Positions 44,874 through 54,665 of a stretch of 64,000 nt of DNA are shown here, piece after piece. The stretch lies in NCBI RefSeq assembly GCF_000372725.1, contig NW_005198966.1, forward strand, positions 378,247-442,246. The letters run 5' to 3'. Source of the stretch: Emiliania huxleyi CCMP1516. Taxonomy: Eukaryota; Haptophyta; Isochrysidales; Noelaerhabdaceae. The position numbers and the translations under genes were made by a program. How positions within the stretch are numbered: the stretch's first letter is position 1; every line of letters starts with the position of its first letter. The notes beneath the pieces are model-generated. The model was not told the origin of the DNA and did not search any database. It was given only the letters and a program-made list of their open reading frames with translations.

Positions 44874-45725
44874 TCATAAAACAACTATGGGATCCCGGTA
44901 TCCCGAGATTACCATCTGGAACCGTGGGTACTTGCCGATGAGGTCGGGCACGAGGTCGGCGATGAGGTCGATGCCCTTTTCGTTGGTCATCCGGCCGACG
45001 AACGAGATTAGCACCGCCTCGGGGTCCACCTGGAACTCCCACTGCGCCTGCCACTTCGCCTTGCACGCCGCCTTGTACGCGATGAGGTCTCCGGCAAAGT
45101 AGACCCTCGGGTAATGGAGCGCCGCATCGCACTTGCGCTTCTGCGCGTCGCGCTTGGCCTATTCACAACCATGCGCGTGAGGAGACATGCTAACGATGCC
45201 GCTTCTGCACAGTACTGTGCGCGTCGCCTCGAGCTCCGCCAGCGCCTTCTCGAGCAGGTGGGGCGGCAAGTCCGTCTCAGCCTTTCTGAGGCGGTCGACA
45301 GACCACCTGCGATAGTATTCGCCATGGTCGTGACCGAGCGGCGCCAGGGCGGGAGGCGGCGAAGGAAAAGTCTCCGCAGGATTCGGATCAGTTACCTTGC
45401 TTGTTGCGGCCGAGCGTGCTGCAATGCTCTTGAGATCGGAGCCGTCAGCATCGCTACGGTAGCTCTGCAGGTGCGCGTAGGCGCGCCTGCCCTCAGCGAC
45501 CAGAGCAGCGTCTGTGCCCAGTGGTCTAGAACCCACTCGGTAATGTGAGAGGTTTCCCCACATTGTGGCCGGCCAGGCAAGATTGCTGGCTCCGCTCTCT
45601 CCTCCTGCTCCGCTCTGAATCCACACGCACAGCGCAGCACAAGCGACGAGGAAGAGCCTCGCCAAGAGGGTCCTTCTCTGGCCGTCCGCATGTGCTGCTC
45701 GTGATACCGCAGCAGCGTCGATCAT
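44874..45725 (-). CDS. Membrane-anchored glycosyltransferase-like protein, two exons, probably truncated
   Basis: Exon 1 is 45228-45725 and exon 2 is 44874-45158 (GC donor, phase 0), giving 260 residues. The N-terminus has a signal-anchor (LLARLFLVACAALCVWIQSG). Exon 2 reads HYPRVYFAGDLIAYKAACKA and EAVLISFVGRMTNEKGIDLI, which resembles the start of the C-terminal half of GT-B glycosyltransferases of the starch/glycogen synthase type (KAAC..., then hGFVGRLT..KGhDLI). The donor-sugar site that should follow is missing: the frame stops at 44874, 38 bp before a MITE-like repeat. A truncated gene or an unplaced 3' exon are both possible. Confidence 0.45.
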
Positions 45726-46100
45726 CAACGCGAAGCACAGGACGCGTTTGCAGTGCCGGGGGCCGGCTACGGCGGCCAGCCCTCCGGCGCGATTTTTCGC
45801 CGGATATGGATATTTATCTACCAAAAAGAGGGCAGCTGTGAGCGCTGTCAGAGCGGTGTTTCGACACCGATATCGTTCAAGGAGAACGCTGATTCAAAAT
45901 CCGCTGTTCACACTTCACAGGTAAGTGTAAGCGGAGCAGCTGAGTTGATACAGCGAATCCTTTGTGTTCACACCGCAAGAGCAGGTGTGAACCGATTTCG
46001 GCTACACACGGCCCTCTACGCTGAGGCAGCCATACGCGACGGACGCCTTTCTCGACTACAGCTCGTGCGCAGTCTCGAGTTCTCTACTGAGCGTCCACGC

Positions 46101-49100
46101 ATGCGGTGCTGTCAGCCGCCGGCAGCACGCCACTGCCGTCGCACCGCCACAGCCGCTCTACGCCCGCTGCTTCGCAGCTGCACGACCAAGGCCAGGCTCA
46201 AGGCGTCGCTCAACCTGCCAAAGACGAGCTTCTCGCTCCACGCCAAGGTGGCAGAGACGGAGCCGCGGCTCGCGCGGCAGCTGGCGGTGGATCACTACGA
46301 GCGTCAGGCGGCGCAGCGCGGTGGCGCAGACGCGTTTGTGCTTCACGACGGGCCGCCGTACGCCAACGGCGACCTGCACATGGGCCACTTCCTCAACAAG
46401 GCGCTCAAGGACATCATCAACCGCGCGGCGCTGCTCGCCGGCCACCGCGTCCACTTTCGTCCGGGCTGGGACTGCCACGGGCTTCCGATAGAGATGAAGG
46501 CCATTCAGGCGCCGCCCTCGCCCTTGCCCTATATGATATCATCAATCTGCCACCCTCCCAATCACCCTTAGCCTCACCCGAAGCGGCCGTGTCGGTTTCC
46601 ATCCAGCCGGCGCGGCTGGAGCCCCCCCACTCGGCACGCGACGTGTCCAAGACATGTCCGAGGCATGTCCGAGACGTGTCTGCGAACTCGCAGGCGGGCG
46701 AGGCCGAGAGCCTCTCGCCGCTCGCGCTGCGCGCGCGGGCGGCCGAGTGCGCGCGCGAGGCCGTCGCTGCGCAGAGGGAGTCGTTTGTGCGGTGGGGCGT
46801 GCTCGGAGACCGGGAGGCTGAGTTTGGCCCATCAGTGAAAGACGTGATCTGAATTGACGAGTCAGGTGGGGCGTGCTCGGAGACTGGGAGGCGCCGTACA
46901 CGACGATGGCGCCAGAGTACGAGGCGGCGCAGCTGGGCGTGCTGCAGGCGATGCTGCGACGCGGCCTCCTCTTCCGGGGCGAGAGGCCCGTCCACTGGTC
47001 CCCCGCCTCGCGGACCGCACTGGCCGAGGCCGAGCTAGAGTATGCCGACCGGCACGTCTCCACCGCCGCCCACGTCGCTTTCCCGCTGCTGGAGGGGCCG
47101 CCCGCCGCCGCCGCCGCCGCCGACTTCGACCCGTTCGACGGCGGGAGCGCGCTCGAGGGCGCGGCGGTCGTGGTCTGGACAACGACGCCGTGGACCATCC
47201 CGGCCAACCAAGCCGTCTGCGTGCGCGAGGACCTGACGTATGCGGTCGTCGAAGCAAGCGACGTCCAGCCCTCCCAGCTCCCCTCCGAGCCAGCACTGCC
47301 AGCGGCGGCGGAGGTCGAGGAGCGTGTGCGGGCGCAAGGCGAGGTCGTGCGAGCGGCCAAGGCTGCGCTCAAGGAAGGGCGAGGCAGCAAGGCGGAGGTG
47401 GAGGCGGGGGTGGCCGCCTTGCTGCGACTCAAGTCCGAGCTGCAGTCTGGCAAGCCCGAGCTTCAGCCTGGCGACTCCCCCCCAAACCTCAACGCCTCGC
47501 CCCTCCCCCACGGCGCGCGGCTCGTGGTCGCGGCTTCGCTCGTCGACGCTCTAAGCGAGGCGCTCGGCACACCGCTAGTGGTGGCAGCGACGCTTCCCGG
47601 CGCCGCGCTGATCGGCCGACACTGTGCGCACCCGCTCTCGGCGCGTCCGGTGCCAGTTTTGCATGCGGAGCACGTGACGGACGACGCGGGCACCGGGCTG
47701 GTCCACACGGCGCCGGGGCATGGGCCAGAGGACTTTGCGGTCGGCGTCGCGCACGGCCTGGCCGCCGCTTGCCCTGTCGATGAGAAGGGCTGCTTCACTG
47801 CCGCGACGGAGGAGGCGGCGGGCTTTGCCGGCGAGTCCGTGCTGGATGACGGGAACGAGGCGGTGCTGACTGCGCTTCGCGAGGGCGGTTCCCTGCTCGC
47901 TGCTGCGCGGCACGAGCACCGCTACCCGTACGATTGGCGCTCCAAGACGCCGGTCATCTTCCGCACGACGCCGCAGTGGTTTGTGAGGCTGGGCGACTTG
48001 CGCGGCGAGGCGCTCGCCGCGCTGCATGCGGTGGAGATGCGGCCGCCCGCCGGCCGCGCGCGCCTCGAGGCGTGTGTGCGAGGACGGACAGAGTGGTGGC
48101 CATTACGAATGGACTGCCCGACGACTCAATTCAACCTAGGCGTTTGTGCGAGGCCGGACGGAGTGGTGCCTTTCTCGGCAGCGGTCGTGGGGCGTGCCGC
48201 TCCCGGCCTTCTACCACGTGGAGACGGGCGAAGCGCTGCTCACCGAGGAGAGGGTGGAGCACGCGGCGCCTGCTGGTCAGTCCATGTTGTGGTGAGTGAT
48301 GAATGGCGGCTTCTTAGGAGACGGTGGAGCACGTGGCGTCGCTCGTGTCGACGCACGGGTGCGACTGCGGAGTCTTCGTTGATGGCGGAGTCTTCGTTGA
48401 CACCAATGAGGTCTCAATGAGGCAATCCACATGCGTTAGGTCCGACTGCTGGTGGCGGCTGAGCGAGGCGGAGCTGCTGCCGCCTCGGTCGCGGCACTAC
48501 GCACGGGCTGCGAGAGCTCCTCGTTGCCACGTCAACCGTTCGTGGAACGAGTAGGATGCGGCACGAGGCGGCGAGCTGGCGCAAGGGCGGAGACACCCTC
48601 GACGTCTGGTTCGACTCTGGCGCCTCGTGGTCCGCCGTCCTCTTGCCCGACCGCCATCTCGGCTAACTCGGCTCATCTCTCATTTCAAATAACCACGTCT
48701 AACTTCGGCTGACCTCGGCTGACCTCGGCTGACTTCGGCTGACCTCGGCTAATCCCGCGCAGGGCCGCCGTCCTCTCGCCCGACCGCTGCCCGCCCGCCG
48801 ACCTCTACCTCGAGGGCCTCGAGCAGCACGACGGCCGTCGTCAGCTCGACTCTGGTCTCTGACGCACGGCTCTTCGCGGCTAGGCTCTGACCAGCACCGC
48901 GGCTGGTTCCAGTCGTCGATCCTCACCTACGCCGGCGCGGGAGGCGGACGGGGCGGAGGCGGAGGCGGAGCGGGCGGAGGCGGAGGCGGAGCGGGCGGAG
49001 GCGGAGGCGGAGGGGGCGGAGGCAGAGGGGGCGGAGGCGGAGCGGGCGGAGGCGGAGCGGGCGCCCCCTACGGCGCCATCATCACGCACGGTTTCGTCGT

Positions 49101-52100
49101 CGACGAGCGGGGCGCCGAGATGTGGTCCGAGGGCGACAGCTGTGAACGGCGTCTCTTCACACCTGTAGCTGCGGACAGGCGTCAAGATGTCAAAGTCGAT
49201 CGGAAACGTCATCACACCTGCCGAGCTGATCGACCCGCCGCCCGCCGCATCAGCACCGGCTGCCGCGGCGACCGGCGGCGGCGGCGGCGGCAGCGGCGAC
49301 GGCGGCGGCGGCGGTGGCGGCAGCGGCGACGGCGGCGGTGATGGTGGCGGCGGCGGCGGCGGTGGCGGGCACAAGAGCAAAAAACAGCACCGGCAGGCCC
49401 GGAAGGAAGCGGCGGCGCGCTGCGCCTTTAGGCGTGGGGCGTGCTTCGTTGATGGCCAAAGCCTCACGAGGTTGCGGCTGAGATTAGGCGCGCTCGCCGT
49501 GCGGCGTGGACGTGCTGCGGTTGTGGGTGGCGACCTCCGACTGGACGAGCGACGTCGCGTTGGGCGATGCGGTGCTCGAGAGGGGGGGGGCGGGGGCGGG
49601 GGGGCGAGGGGGGGGGGGGGGGGGGGAAATAAAAAACTTTTTTTCAAACCTTTGGGGGGGGGCAGGGGTTTTAACGGGCAAAAAAAGTTTACCGGGGGCT
49701 GCCCAACCCGGGCCGTTTTTGCCTGGGGAGCCCCCCCCCCCAAAGGGTCCCGGGTAAAAAAACCAGGAGGGGGGGTCTCTTTGAAAAAAAACACTGACCA
49801 GGGGGGGTTTCCAAAGGGGGGCCGGCTCCCCCCCCCTAAAAAACCGGCCTGAGCTTGCCTCCCTCCCTCGAAGGGAACCTTTCCCATTTCCACCCCGAGG
49901 CGGACCCCCTTCCCGGGGAAGGGAAGCGGTTTCCCAAACCCCCGCTGATCCATTTGGTAATTTAGGGGGTTGGGAAAAAAAACTGGGGCCCCGTTGGGGG
50001 TCAGGNNNNNNNNNNNNNNNNNNNNNNNNNNNNNNNNNNNNNNNNNNNNNNNNNNNNNNNNNNNNNNNNNNNNNNNNNNNNNNNNNNNNNNNNNNNNNNN
50101 NNNNNACGGTGACATCCACACCTTCCGAGACGCGTGTGGCGACCCGTGCCCGGGCTGCGACCTGCACACAAAGTGCCTGCGCTCGGATGAGTTCGCGCGG
50201 TGCGTCTGCGGGTTCGGGAAGTGCGGCGGGCACGTCTACCCGTGGGGACCGGGAGAGCTCGACGTGGTTGTGCGGTTGCACGCCAAGAGCTGGTCGTTTG
50301 GGTACGGCGGGATGGGATCCTTTTCGGGGTACAATGAGGCCGTGCTCGACCCCGACTTGTGGATCGAACACCTCCCCGCCTCCATCGAGGCGGTATTCTT
50401 TGTCGATCCGGCCGACCCGGTGTGCGACATCAAGCAGGTCAAGCGGCAGGGTGGGGGGCAGTGAGCAGCGTCTCTTCACACCTCTGCGTGTGGGCAGGTG
50501 CTTGAGCGGGCGAGAGAGGTGTACCGGCGGCTGCGCAACGCGTGCCGTTTCTGCCTGGGCAGCCTCCCCCCCGACAGTGTCCCGGCTAACGAAGCCAGGA
50601 GTGGGCGTCTCATTGAAACGACACACTGACCAGGCGGCGTCTCCGAGTGTGTGCCGGCTCATCCACCCTAGTAGACCGGCCTGAGCATGCCTCACTCACT
50701 CGAAGGCAACCTTTCCGATTTCGACCCGGAGGCGGACGCGCTGCCGGTGGAGCGGATGCGGCTCGCCGACCGCCCGCTGCTCCACTTGCTACTTCATGGG
50801 GTTGTGAAAGATGACTGGTGCAGCGTTGGTGGTCAGGCTCGCCGACCGGCACATGCTCCACTTGCTCGCCGAGCACTCCTCCCGCGTGCGCGAGATCCGC
50901 CTCCCCCGCCCCGCCGCACTCCCCCTCCTCCTCCTGACGGCCCCACGCGTCGCCCTCCTCAGGTGCGCGAGAGCTACTCCACCCGCCAGCTGCACCGGGT
51001 GGTTGGCTCGACCCTCGCACTCGCGACGGAGCGCCAAATCTCCCAATATCTCCCCAAATCTCCCCATATCTCCTTCGCACTCGCGACGGAGCGCCATATC
51101 TCCCAATCTCTCCCCAAATCTCCCAATATCTCCCCAATATCTCCCCATCTCTCCCTCGCACTCGCGACGGAGCGCCTCTGGGACGAGAGCTGCGACTCGG
51201 TCCTTTGCTCGCGCTTCATTTGCTGTTGCCGTCGCTGCTGCTAGGATGAGGGCAGCGACTCATGCACTGACTGCTCGTTGGTTGTCTGTGATTGATGTTG
51301 ATACTGATAGGAGCGCCTCTCGGCCGAGTACTTTGACTCGACCAAGGATCGCCCCATATCTCCCCAGATCTCCCCAGATCTCCCCAGATCTCCCCAGATC
51401 TCGGCGGATCACTTTGTCTTGACCAGAGCCTCCGCTGGGGCGACGCCGTGTGGTCCCTCACGAGCTCACCCCCCCCACCCCCCTTCCGAGCAGGACCGGC
51501 TGTACTGCGGCGACGCGGACGGCGACTCGCGCCGGGCAGTGCAGACGGTGCCGCGAGCCCCGCTCGACGCCTTTGCTGCCGCTGCGAGCCCGCTCCTCCT
51601 CCCCGCACCTGCTCACCGCCTCCGCCTGCGAGGCAGGTGCTGCACGCCGCGCTGGACGCGCTGCTCCTCTCGATCGGTGCCGCACCACCCGCCCCCTTCC
51701 CGGCCGCGGCGGGCGAGGCAGGGAGCCCTCCCCTCCGACGCCTCTCTTCCGCCCTCCTGCAGGCCCGATCACGCCCTTCCTGGCGGAGGAGGTGCACGAG
51801 CACCGCGGCGCACAGCGACCGCCGCCGCCGGTGGGTCGCGTCGTGGCGTGAGGGCGTGTGCCTGGCGCACCTCGCCCATCCCCCCCCCCCCCCGGCTGGC
51901 CTCTCGGCTGTAGGTTGAGCGTGTCTGGGAGGACCTGCCGGCTTCTTGGACCGACTTCGACCTCGCGCGCCGCTGGGCGCTGGCGGAGAGGGCGCGGCGA
52001 GACGCGCTCCGAGAGACCCGTCCCGAGAGATGCGCCTCGCCTCCGCTCCCAGAGTGGACACCCTTCCGAGGCGGACTGAGGCTGGCCGAGGCTGACCGGG

Positions 52101-52877
52101 ACCTCTCCGTGCCAGGTGCGGGAGGAGCTTGCCATATCTCCGCCGTATCTCCGCCATATCTCCGCCATATCTCCGCCATATCTCCGCCATATCTCCGTGC
52201 CAGGTGCGGGAGGAGCTGGCGCCGCTGCTGCACGAGGCGAGGGTGGGCGGCCGGATCGGCGGCGCGGGGGAGGCGCTGGTGGAGGCGGGCGCTGCTCGGC
52301 AGGAGGGAGGGAGCATTGCGGCAGGCGCGGATCACCGCTGCCCCGTCGGTGTGAGCAGGTGCGCTGCTCGCCGGAAGGAGGCGAGCTGCATGTGGCGCTC
52401 GAGTCGCTAGGCGCGGGAGCTCAACGACCCGCTCGGCGTGCATAGGCGGGCGCCCGTCTCTCCACAGTTGCCGCCCCGTGTCGACTAGGCGCGGAGCTCA
52501 ACGATTTGCTCGGCGTCTGCGGCACGCGTGTCGTCGGCGCCTCCGCCGCCGGTGGCGGGGGAGAGGACGCGGCGGCCGCCGTCGCCGCGTGGGGCGGGGG
52601 AGAGATCGTGGCCGAGGGCGGCGCGGAGGGCGGCGCGGAGGGCGGCGCGGAGGGCGGCGCGGAGGGCGGGGAGGGGTGCGCCGGCTGGTCGGTGCGGCTG
52701 CTCGTGCAGCGCGCGACGGCGCCGCGGTGCGAGCGCTGCTGGAGGCACATCCCTCCGGAGGGCGCCCTCCACGAGAGCGAGAGCGCGGTGCTGGCCGACG
52801 GCTGGCTGTACCGCGGCCACCCCGACGCGGCGTGCCCGCGCTGGCTGGAGGCGGCCGGCGAGGGAACCTCGGGATGA
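46101..52877 (+). CDS. IARS2: Isoleucyl-tRNA synthetase, organellar type, 23 exons (reconstructed)
   Basis: Model exons: 46101-46508, 46694-46791, 46866-48069, 48140-48247, 48318-48358, 48440-48487, 48555-48629, 48763-48815, 48884-49111, 49179-49414, 49488-49571, 50498-50558, 50706-50760, 50837-50885, 50963-51028, 51311-51346, 51494-51547, 51637-51676, 51763-51791, 51914-51991, 52204-52278, 52359-52410, 52489-52877 (1188 residues, phases consistent). It charges tRNA-Ile. Landmarks are [19 protein letters not shown] (HIGH site), [14 protein letters not shown], editing domain, [55 protein letters not shown] (KMSKS), anticodon-binding region and the C-terminal CERCWRH zinc site. A basic leader and IARS2-like wording ([20 protein letters not shown]) favour mitochondrion or plastid. 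A Gly-rich insert (48935-49057) is in frame but may be intronic. Confidence 0.8.
48935..49057. repeat. GGCGGA-rich repeat inside the Ile-tRNA synthetase gene
   Basis: Units of GGCGGAGGC / GCGGAGCGG. The block is a multiple of three and stop-free. It would add about 41 Gly/Ala/Arg residues between ILTYA and APYGAIIT, where other synthetases have about eight. A GC donor and an AG acceptor are available at its edges. Confidence 0.7.
49137..49178 (+). repeat. Introner-like hairpin element before the KMSKS exon
   Basis: GCTGTGAACGGCGTCTCTTC, then ACACCTGTAGCTGCGGACAG, ends at the acceptor of exon 10. The intron begins GCGCCGAGATGTGG, a degenerate copy of the next exon's GCGTCAAGATGTCA. Confidence 0.75.
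49590..50005. other. Very low-quality sequence, corrupted copy of 50510-50770
   Basis: Long G, C and A runs dominate. From 49680 on, the bases track 50510-50770 (for example CGGCCTGAGCTTGCCTCCCT versus CGGCCTGAGCATGCCTCACT), with homopolymer inflation. This looks like the bad tail of a sequencing read, not biology. Confidence 0.85.
50006..50105. other. Assembly gap (exactly 100 N)
   Basis: A round-number gap of unknown true size, inside intron 11 of the Ile-tRNA synthetase gene. Confidence 0.99.
50106..50455 (+). pseudogene. Near-identical inverted fragment of the membrane-protein gene at 42986
   Basis: Translation gives [20 protein letters not shown] through [16 protein letters not shown], as in the gene on the other strand at 43140-43490, with only a few changes (VLRLHAK becomes VVRLHAK; KQGKR becomes KQVKR). 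It stops matching at AAGCGGCAG. It lies between a gap and an introner-like intron end. It is either a misplaced contig or a recent insertion into the intron. Confidence 0.7.
50459..50497 (+). repeat. Introner-like hairpin element, end of intron 11
   Basis: GCAGTGAGCAGCGTCTCTTC, then ACACCTCTGCGTGTGGGCAG, ends at the acceptor before GTGCTTGAGCGGG. Bases GTGCTCGAGAGG begin the same intron at 49572. Confidence 0.7.
51015..51180 (+). repeat. Threefold tandem copy of an exon end with GA donor
   Basis: TCGCACTCGCGACG|GAGCGCC occurs three times, separated by ATCTCCCCAAT-type 8-9 bp repeats. After the third copy the bases resemble the next exon (GAGCGCCTCTGGG versus GAGCGCCTCTCGG at 51311). Confidence 0.85.
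52136..52197. repeat. Intronic ATATCTCCGCC minisatellite
   Basis: About six units of ATATCTCCGCC. It is flanked by two copies of GTGCCAGGTGCGGGAGGAGC, so an acceptor and exon start have been duplicated. Confidence 0.9.
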
Positions 52878-52988
52878 GACAGTCACGCATCGGCTGGCCA
52901 CGTGTGTCTCGCCACCGCTATTTCCCTCCCCACGAGGTGCGAGAGTTTTGTTTTGAATTTTCGGCGGCTCGCAATTCTTTTTCTCGCG

Positions 52989-54410
52989 ATGTCCACTCCG
53001 CCGCGCCGCTCGCGCCGCCTCGCACCCGCCGCCACCGCCGCGCCCTCGGCAGACACGCCGCCGCCCACCCGCCTCCTCGAACTCCCCACGGACCTCCTCG
53101 TGCGCGTCGTCTCTCGCTGCGACCCCCTCGACATCGCTCGCGTCGCGGCCGTCTCGCTCCTCTTCCACGCCTCGCTTGCGGAGGACGGCATCCGCTTGTG
53201 GGCGCGAGAGCGCGGCTTCGAGCTGCCGGCGCAGCCAGAGGGCGAGGTCTGCGCCGTGCGGTGGCTGTGCTATTCGGCGCTGCTGTGCGAGTCCAACCCG
53301 CCGGCGAGGGCGGCGGGAAGCGCTCTGCACAGTCTCTTCATCGACGGCGAGGGGCGGCTCTCGTCGTGCGGCTCTGCGCCGTCCTACTCGCCAGTCCTGC
53401 TCGGCCACGGCGAGGGCGTGACGCGGCTCAACACGCCGACTCGGCTGCCGTCGACGCTGGGTGAGCGCGCCATGAGCGTGGCAGCTGGCGCCGACCACAA
53501 CCTCGCCCTCACCGCCGGCGGAGCCGTCTGGAGCTGGGGCGATGGAGGGGAGGGCAAGCTGGGCCACGGCGACGAGGAGGAGCAGTGGCAGCCGAAGAAG
53601 GTCGAGGCTTTTGATGGCCATCGTGTCTTCGCTGTGTCGGCTGGCGCCGCGCACAGCCTCGCCCTCACCGCAGACAGCGCTGTCTGGAGCTGGGGCTATG
53701 GATTCTTTGGCGAGCTGGGCCACGGTGACGAGGAGGACCAGCTGCTGCCCAAGAAGGTCGAGGCCTTTGCTGGGTGGCGCGTCGTCGCCGTCTCGGCAGG
53801 ATCCCGCCACAGCCTCGCCCTCACCGCCGACGGCGCTGTCTGGAGCTGGGGCTGGGGAGCCTTTGGCCGGTTGGGCCACGGCGACCATCAGAGCCAGCTG
53901 CTTCCCAAGAAGATCGAGGCGCTCGCTGGCCGGCGCGCCGTCGCTGTGTTCGCTGCGAGCAGCCACAGCCTCGCCCTCACCGCCGACGGCGCCGTCTGGA
54001 GCTGGGGCCATGGAGCCTTTGGCCGGTTGGGCCACGGCGACGTGCAGGACCGGCTGCTGCCCGAGAAGATCGAGGCCTTGGCTGGCCAGCGCGTCGTCGC
54101 TGTGTCGGCTGGAGAGAGCCACGGCCTCGCCCTCACCTCCGACGGAGCCATCTGGAGCTGGGGCAATGGAGGCAATGGCCGGTTGGGCCACGGCGACGAG
54201 CAGAGCCAGCAGCAGCCGAAGAAGGTCGAGGCCTTTGCTGGCCAGCGCGTCATCGCCGTGTCGACTGGAGCATTCCACAGCCTCGCCATCACCGCCGACG
54301 GCGCTGTCTTTACCTGGGGCAGGGGTGAAGACGCCTGCCTAGGCCACGGAGAGGACCAGACGAACCAGCTGCTGCCAAAGAAGGTCGAGGCGTTGGCGCC
54401 GGGGCAGTGA
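52989..54410 (+). CDS. F-box/RCC1-repeat protein, copy 2
   Basis: 473 residues from the ATG at 52989, single exon. N-terminal Arg/Ser/Pro-rich leader, then an F-box-like segment (LLELPTDLLVRVVSRCDPLD) and about seven RCC1 repeats of the same unit as copies 1 and 3. The last repeat ends with FTWGRGEDACLGHGEDQTNQ. AATTCTTTTTCTCGCG precedes the ATG as in the other copies. It starts only 111 bp after the stop of the Ile-tRNA synthetase gene, so its promoter must be very short or lie in that gene's 3' part. An ubiquitin-ligase adaptor role is inferred, not shown. Confidence 0.85.
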   Translation: MSTPPRRSRRLAPAATAAPSADTPPPTRLLELPTDLLVRVVSRCDPLDIARVAAVSLLFHASLAEDGIRLWARERGFELPAQPEGEVCAVRWLCYSALLCESNPPARAAGSALHSLFIDGEGRLSSCGSAPSYSPVLLGHGEGVTRLNTPTRLPSTLGERAMSVAAGADHNLALTAGGAVWSWGDGGEGKLGHGDEEEQWQPKKVEAFDGHRVFAVSAGAAHSLALTADSAVWSWGYGFFGELGHGDEEDQLLPKKVEAFAGWRVVAVSAGSRHSLALTADGAVWSWGWGAFGRLGHGDHQSQLLPKKIEALAGRRAVAVFAASSHSLALTADGAVWSWGHGAFGRLGHGDVQDRLLPEKIEALAGQRVVAVSAGESHGLALTSDGAIWSWGNGGNGRLGHGDEQSQQQPKKVEAFAGQRVIAVSTGAFHSLAITADGAVFTWGRGEDACLGHGEDQTNQLLPKKVEALAPGQ

Positions 54411-54665
54411 GGCATCGGGCTCGGACTACGGTCCCGCCTTGCCCCAAGTTGGAGGATATTTTTCTTGTTTCTTAATCGCCTCAGTGAGGTATTTACGATT
54501 GCAGTCAGATGAATAGGGGTGAGAACAGCCAGGCTCGGGCTGGACACCAGGGCGGTATGGAAGCGCTCGCCCGAATCCGCGTTTCTTGTTCTACCACTCT
54601 CCGCTTCCTCTTCGTGCTGGTACTGGTCGCTCGTCGGCGGTCGCTCGTCGGAACGAGGGCCAATT

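Noticed and set aside
49187-49852. 221-residue Gly-rich plus-strand frame after the KMSKS motif
   Set aside because: Only its first part (to 49414) is an exon. The rest crosses an intron and the corrupted sequence.
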